Part shown: piece by piece, positions 60,079 to 64,000 of the stretch
Numbering within the stretch: the first letter of the stretch is position 1
Layout: every line of letters begins with the position of its first letter
NCBI GenBank assembly: GCA_963969595.1
Contig: OZ018414.1
Coordinates: 23,419,660-23,483,659 of the forward strand
Source of the DNA: Neckera pumila
Lineage: Eukaryota > Streptophyta > Bryopsida > Hypnales > Neckeraceae
Length of the DNA: 64,000 nucleotides
Reading direction: 5' to 3'
The notes under the pieces: model-generated
Seen by the model: only the letters and a program-made list of their open reading frames with translations
The model's database searches: none
Told to the model about the DNA's origin: nothing
Position numbers and translations under genes: made by a program

Positions 60079-60293
60079 AAGATGGACGAGTGACCTAGAA
60101 ATCATCCCTTTAGATATTGTGGGAATTGTTGGCTTAAAAAAATGCAAAGCACTTATTGGAAGTCAAATTACTATAGAAGACCTCCCCTTTGCACAACAAA
60201 ATTCCGGGATGAATTGTTGCACTTTTGTCCTACTCAGAAGATTCTCTATCATTCATTGGACACAAAACGTCTACGGTATAGTTTATGGGTTAA
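60075..60293 (+). mobile_element. TTAA element family 2, adjoining copy
   Basis: Shares the TTAA at 60075-60078 with the preceding copy and ends GTTTATGGGTTAA. The usual CCCTTAA after the first TTAA is missing, as if lost between two TTAA words. Interior words match its neighbour (GAAATCATCCCTTT, AACAAAATTCCG). Confidence 0.65.
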
Positions 60294-61540
60294 TATAAAT
60301 CATTTTGTGATATGGTATGGGATATGATACTGAATAGATATGGATTTGGTATAGATATGGGATATGGAATATGGTCAAATGGTCATATTCCGTATTGTTT
60401 GGAATTGTGAAGTGATCCTTCAAATTCAAATAGGAGGAAGGGGGTTGGGAGGATAATTAAAAACTAACTTAAACACAAAATAGAAGAGGGAGGGAGGTAA
60501 TGAATAATTAAAAAAAAAATTAATCACAGAAATGGAGGAGAGGGGTAATAAATTTTTTTAATGGAGTCTTTTTAGTGGAATCAGTGGATGGAGGAAGGTG
60601 CATTAATTGAAATGCACCTCAGACCCACTATCCACTCACTATCCACTCAAAAGACAGCCTCCATTTTATCCAATCCAAAGACTAACTAATATCCAGTCCT
60701 CTATTTATTAGTTGGTGTTATATTTCAATTACATTTTTGTAACGTTACTTGAAATAGAACTTTTTGGATTACTTTTTAGCATTAGGAAGAATTTGAGGCC
60801 AAGCAGAGGCCCCTTGCCTTTAGAAATTTCATTAAGGTCGTTTAAACTTTGCGGGTAATCATTTCTGGATCTCATGGCACTAGGTAGTGATCGCATTCTA
60901 CGGCTAGCGTCCATATTTTTGACAAGCCCAGCCCCTTGATGCATATACCAATTCTTGTGCTGTCTACTGCAAACGTTGTCTTTATGAATTTCATTGAATT
61001 CTTCAATTTCTTGTGAAGATTGTTGAGGATTTCACAAGAGGTGATTTCAGTGAGACTGAGGAGTCACTTGTAATTGAGGGGAAGAAAGTGCCTTAGACGT
61101 GTCTTGAGCGTCCAACTCCTACTGAAGTTGTCAATCCTTTGGGCTATAGCAGTATTCTGGCTAACCAAAATTAGTCCACCTTTAATTATAAACTACATCT
61201 TTTGGAACTTGTTTCAATCCCTGCCATAATTCATTGTTGTTCATCTCTTCTTGCATGGAAAGAGAACAGCCTACATTGTTAGAATGGGGGTGATCAAGAA
61301 TGAATTCCCTCCCATATTCCTTCTTATAACTCTTTGTATTCTTTTTTGATGCCTTCTAATTCTTTTGAATGGACCTGAAGTTCTTCTTTGGCATTCCCTT
61401 TTCTTGTTTTCTCGAGTCTTTGGACTTCCTGAAATCTTTTGGAACTCTCGCTAAGCAACTTGCTATATTGCTGCTTCTTTGCGACTTCAGAGGCAGAAGA
61501 CGCCCCATTTGAGTCAGGGTTATGAGCTGCAAATTTCTGC
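60294..61540. other. Intergenic; 3' side of the helicase remnant
   Basis: 60300-60400 is a degenerate GGTATGGGATATGG tract related to 9645 and 46575. From 61356 to 61540 a minus-strand frame reads KQKFAAHNPDSNGASSASE and further Lys/Glu-rich, coiled-coil-like sequence; it looks like the former C-terminal tail of the helicase, out of frame with the preceding exon. The rest shows nothing. Confidence 0.45.
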
Positions 61541-62609
61541 TTAATTGTGTACTTTGGGGAGACTCAGCATCCACGCTGGAACATGACCTCCAGAGGCAAA
61601 TATGAAGTGTATAACAGAACGTAACAGAGGCACATCTTCCTCCGTGTAGAATGTAACTGCGAGGCCAGACCTTCCAGCTCTTCCACTACGACCTGGAAAT
61701 TTGAAATTGATTAATGAGAAATGGGAACAAAAATTACCAAACTTATACTTCTAACATTACCTGAGAGAACTACAGTACTGTAGTTTTCAAACCAGTTCAT
61801 AGCCTATACCTGGCTCATTTACAACAGCTGGAACAAGGCTAACGTAAGAGAACACAAGAGAATATTCTAGAACAAGGCTAATGAATTTTAAAGCCTCGAT
61901 TTAGTGGCAATAAAATAGGTTACAGTATCTGACCACCAATTGCATTTATCAAAACTTAAAGCAATATGTGCAGCAGTAAATCAATTCAAGAATGATTGGA
62001 TTAAATTAATTCAAGATTAAATCAATTCGTGTTGGATAAACCTTACCATCACGATGGATGTACGATGATATTGAAGGTGGAAAGTCATAGTTGATGACAC
62101 AATTAAGCCCTTTGAAGTCCATGCCTCTTCCCATCAGATGTGTGGCAGTAAGCACTCAAGTCTTTCCTTCCTGGAACTTCTCAACTGCCGCATCTCTCTG
62201 CAATTGCAATCTTTCTCATACTAACACATCGATTCAATAGCAAACGGGATTGCAGATCTGCCAACAGTATGGGTCAAAAGCAAAATAACGAAGAGCCATC
62301 ACCCCGGGGGCTATTCCCAAAAATTCAATGGTTGACTTTGTGCAGCATCATTCACAAAGGCAGCCCTGGAATTTGGAACTATGAAATTCACTATTCACGA
62401 TAAGGAAAGCAAACCTGAGCTTGAGTACGATCAGCATGAATACTGTCGATGCTAAGATCGTCAAAAGCCATCTGTTTATGAAGCTCTGCAGCTTGGTCCT
62501 TGCTCTTTACAAAAACTAACACTCGAGGTCGCAAATTCTGTCGATTGAATTGCAGCATCAGACTAAGTTCGTGTGCAAATGATTTAGGGCAATATCAAAA
62601 ATCATAATA

Positions 62610-62863
62610 CTCCCTCCGTCCTGAAATGATTGTCCACAACTTTGCTGGTATTTTTTTGAGCCAATTTCATTGATCATATTGTGAAAAACATAATTAAGAA
62701 TGGTTCCACATTTTATATCACTAGAACCAATGAAGAACACTACATGTGTTCACTGCAACCCAAATAAAATAGCCACCAAGAAGTCTCCATATGACCTCCT
62801 CAAAACAACCTTAAAAAAACATGACATTCAAAGTGGACAGTCATGAATTTCAGGACGGAGGTA
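62610..62863. mobile_element. Stowaway MITE in an intron of the helicase remnant
   Basis: CTCCCTCCGTCCTGAAATGA at the left and inverted TGAATTTCAGGACGGAGG at the right, with TA at both borders (62608-62609 and 62864-62865). CTCCCTCCGTCC ends with a TA target are diagnostic of Stowaway (Tc1/mariner). Length 254 bp; it lies between two helicase exons. Confidence 0.92.
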
Positions 62864-63242
62864 GTAATATATTTGCCAAAGCAGTACCAGTCTGAACAAA
62901 CTTCCGTTAAACACAATAAGAAAAGGAGGATAGTGGCCTCATTGAATATCTGGCGTAATGCCAATATCTTTCCTTCCTCGCTTCCAACAAAGACTAGTCT
63001 CTGATTAATGACTGTCTGTGCGGCAGAGTTCCTGAAAGATAAGAACGCACAATAAGAATGCATGCATATTTGCTCTTTCCAGTAGGAATTGAACTGTTGT
63101 CAAAAAGCAGTACCTCACTAAACCTGCAAGCATGGAAGCATACTGTGGTGTCACTTGACCAGCACGACAGCTACTATGAATCTACAGATTGAACTGAACT
63201 GCTTGAAATGTTCATATCTCTCCCCAATCGTGACGCGACCAG

Positions 63243-63434
63243 CATCGTGCATAATAGAGCGAGCGAGCTCTTCCACTGTATCTGGTAATAAAAGTACGGA
63301 GTAGCACTGAAAAGAGCACGTAAAGCATTGGCAGCCGGCATCGTGCATAATAGAGCAAGCGAGTTTTTCCACTGTATCTGGTAATAAAAGTACGGAGTAG
63401 CACTGAAAAGAGCGCGTAAAGCATTGGCAGCCGG
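63243..63434 (-). repeat. 96-bp in-frame tandem duplication in the helicase remnant
   Basis: CATCGTGCATAATAGAGC starts at 63243 and again at 63339; the two 96-bp units differ at only a few positions, and 32 codons per unit keep the frame. Each unit encodes LPDTVE(E/K)LA(R/C)SIMHDA and the damaged motif III. Confidence 0.85.
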
Positions 63435-64000
63435 CTTGCCTTACAAAATTTGACCGATTGCACAACAGAATCACCCACGTTCCACTGCCTGGCACTGTAA
63501 GATTTCGATTTTGCAGATTGGCACAATTGAACAGAATTTTGAGGACAATAAAGCTAGCTGCCCAGTGCTTTACGCTGTGGGAGCCTTCCCCCCTCAGGCC
63601 TCCCACTATACGTAAAAAATTTGGATTGGTGCAAGCTGCCACAACAGAATCAATTTGTTCTACAAATCCCATCTCGAAAAGCTTATCTGATTCATCCATA
63701 ACCAAGAACTCCACTCTGCAGCCTGGAACAGATCGTACTTCTATTAGAAAAAGGTTGCAGAACCTCTACGACGATGTCCTTCCCTATCCACAAGCCAACT
63801 GCAGCCAACGGGCAAACAAAGAAACCTCAGCAAACAATGCTCTTAACGGAGGACGGTGTTCTCACTTGCTCAAATCGATTTTGGACTCCTTCAATAGAGC
63901 ATCCAATCTTCGAGGAGTGGAGACAAGAATGTCGCAAGGCAATTTTGAGAAGTCATTGCATGAGGCTAACGCCTTGGTCATGACCCTAACTCGAAACGTG

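Larger units (their letters stand above)
61541..64000 (-). pseudogene. DEAD-box RNA helicase of the ROK1/DDX52/RH57 type, decayed, 5' part outside the window
   Basis: Members of this family unwind RNA during 18S rRNA maturation in the nucleolus. Exons seen: 64000-63866 (VSTPRRLDALLK), 63715 to about 63602 (VEFLVMDESDKLFEMGFVEQ, motif II), about 63430-63225 (motif III region, then LPDTVEELARSIMHDA), about 63030-62940 (QRLVFVGSEEGKILALRQ), 62537-62415 (RPRVLVFVKSKDQAAELHKQ), 62197-62047 ([19 protein letters not shown]) and 61692-61541 (GRSGRAGRSG, motif VI). DESDKLFE is the family hallmark. Damage: TGA replaces the expected Trp codon after GKT (62156-62158); the SAT region carries an 11-bp insertion and is duplicated; two expected GT donors are absent (after VTIGE and after IFNE). 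Motifs upstream of the first exon are outside the window. Probably non-functional. Confidence 0.75.

Noticed and set aside
63151..63714. Reading the 187-codon ORF as one intact protein
   Set aside because: Only its first part and the LPDTVEELARSIMHDA part match the helicase; the middle is intron-like or rearranged, so the open frame is fortuitous.
1..64000. tRNA, rRNA, CRISPR array, organelle DNA insert
   Set aside because: No cloverleaf with intact A and B boxes, no rRNA sequence, no regularly spaced repeats with unique spacers, and no recognisable plastid or mitochondrial gene were found by eye.

Overview
This window reads as nuclear DNA of a land plant: split genes with GT-AG introns, plant-specific families (an LRR receptor-like protein, a GH17 beta-1,3-glucanase, an F-box protein) and plant-type MITEs (Stowaway, Tourist, CACTA). 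The species cannot be fixed from the sequence. Gene density is low, about five loci in 64 kb, and the spaces are AT-rich and full of small DNA transposons. I lean weakly towards a non-flowering land plant.

Layout. 1-3060 is an AT-rich degenerate satellite with higher-order units. 3061-12259 is AT-rich DNA with small fold-back elements and one intact but unrecognised 185-codon ORF. 12260-16358 (minus) is a four-exon LRR receptor-like protein without a kinase. 16359-24773 is repeat-rich: a 101-bp duplication, MITEs, a long inverted repeat and two adjoining TTAA-flanked elements. 24774-29440 (plus) is a GPI mannosyltransferase III (PIG-B/GPI10) gene of about ten exons. 31570-33821 (minus) is a two-exon beta-1,3-glucanase. 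33822-52726 is a repeat-rich block with a 531-bp compound microsatellite, a Tourist MITE, nested TTAA elements and a possible decayed transposon protease fragment. 52727-54484 (minus) is a two-exon F-box gene whose upstream region carries a fold-back element with about 240-bp arms. 54701-61540 is mostly repeats. 61541-64000 (minus) is the 3' part of a decayed ROK1/DDX52/RH57-type DEAD-box helicase running off the window.

The genes are functionally unrelated neighbours: surface perception (RLP), GPI-anchor synthesis in the ER, wall or apoplastic glucan hydrolysis, ubiquitin-ligase substrate choice, and rRNA-processing helicase. I see no operon-like or cluster logic.

The least ordinary content is in the repeats. 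First, several element families lie between TTAA tetranucleotides and begin with CCC, which is the piggyBac-type signature; one copy interrupts another element at a TTAA, and related copies give the empty site. Second, a family with CATTAG...CTAATG ends has, in the clearest case, inserted without any target duplication. Third, a dispersed repeat carries a (GTTT)n(GTTTT)n microsatellite at a constant position. Fourth, a near-perfect long hairpin lies just upstream of the F-box gene. All exon models and repeat limits come from reading by eye and comparing copies within this window.
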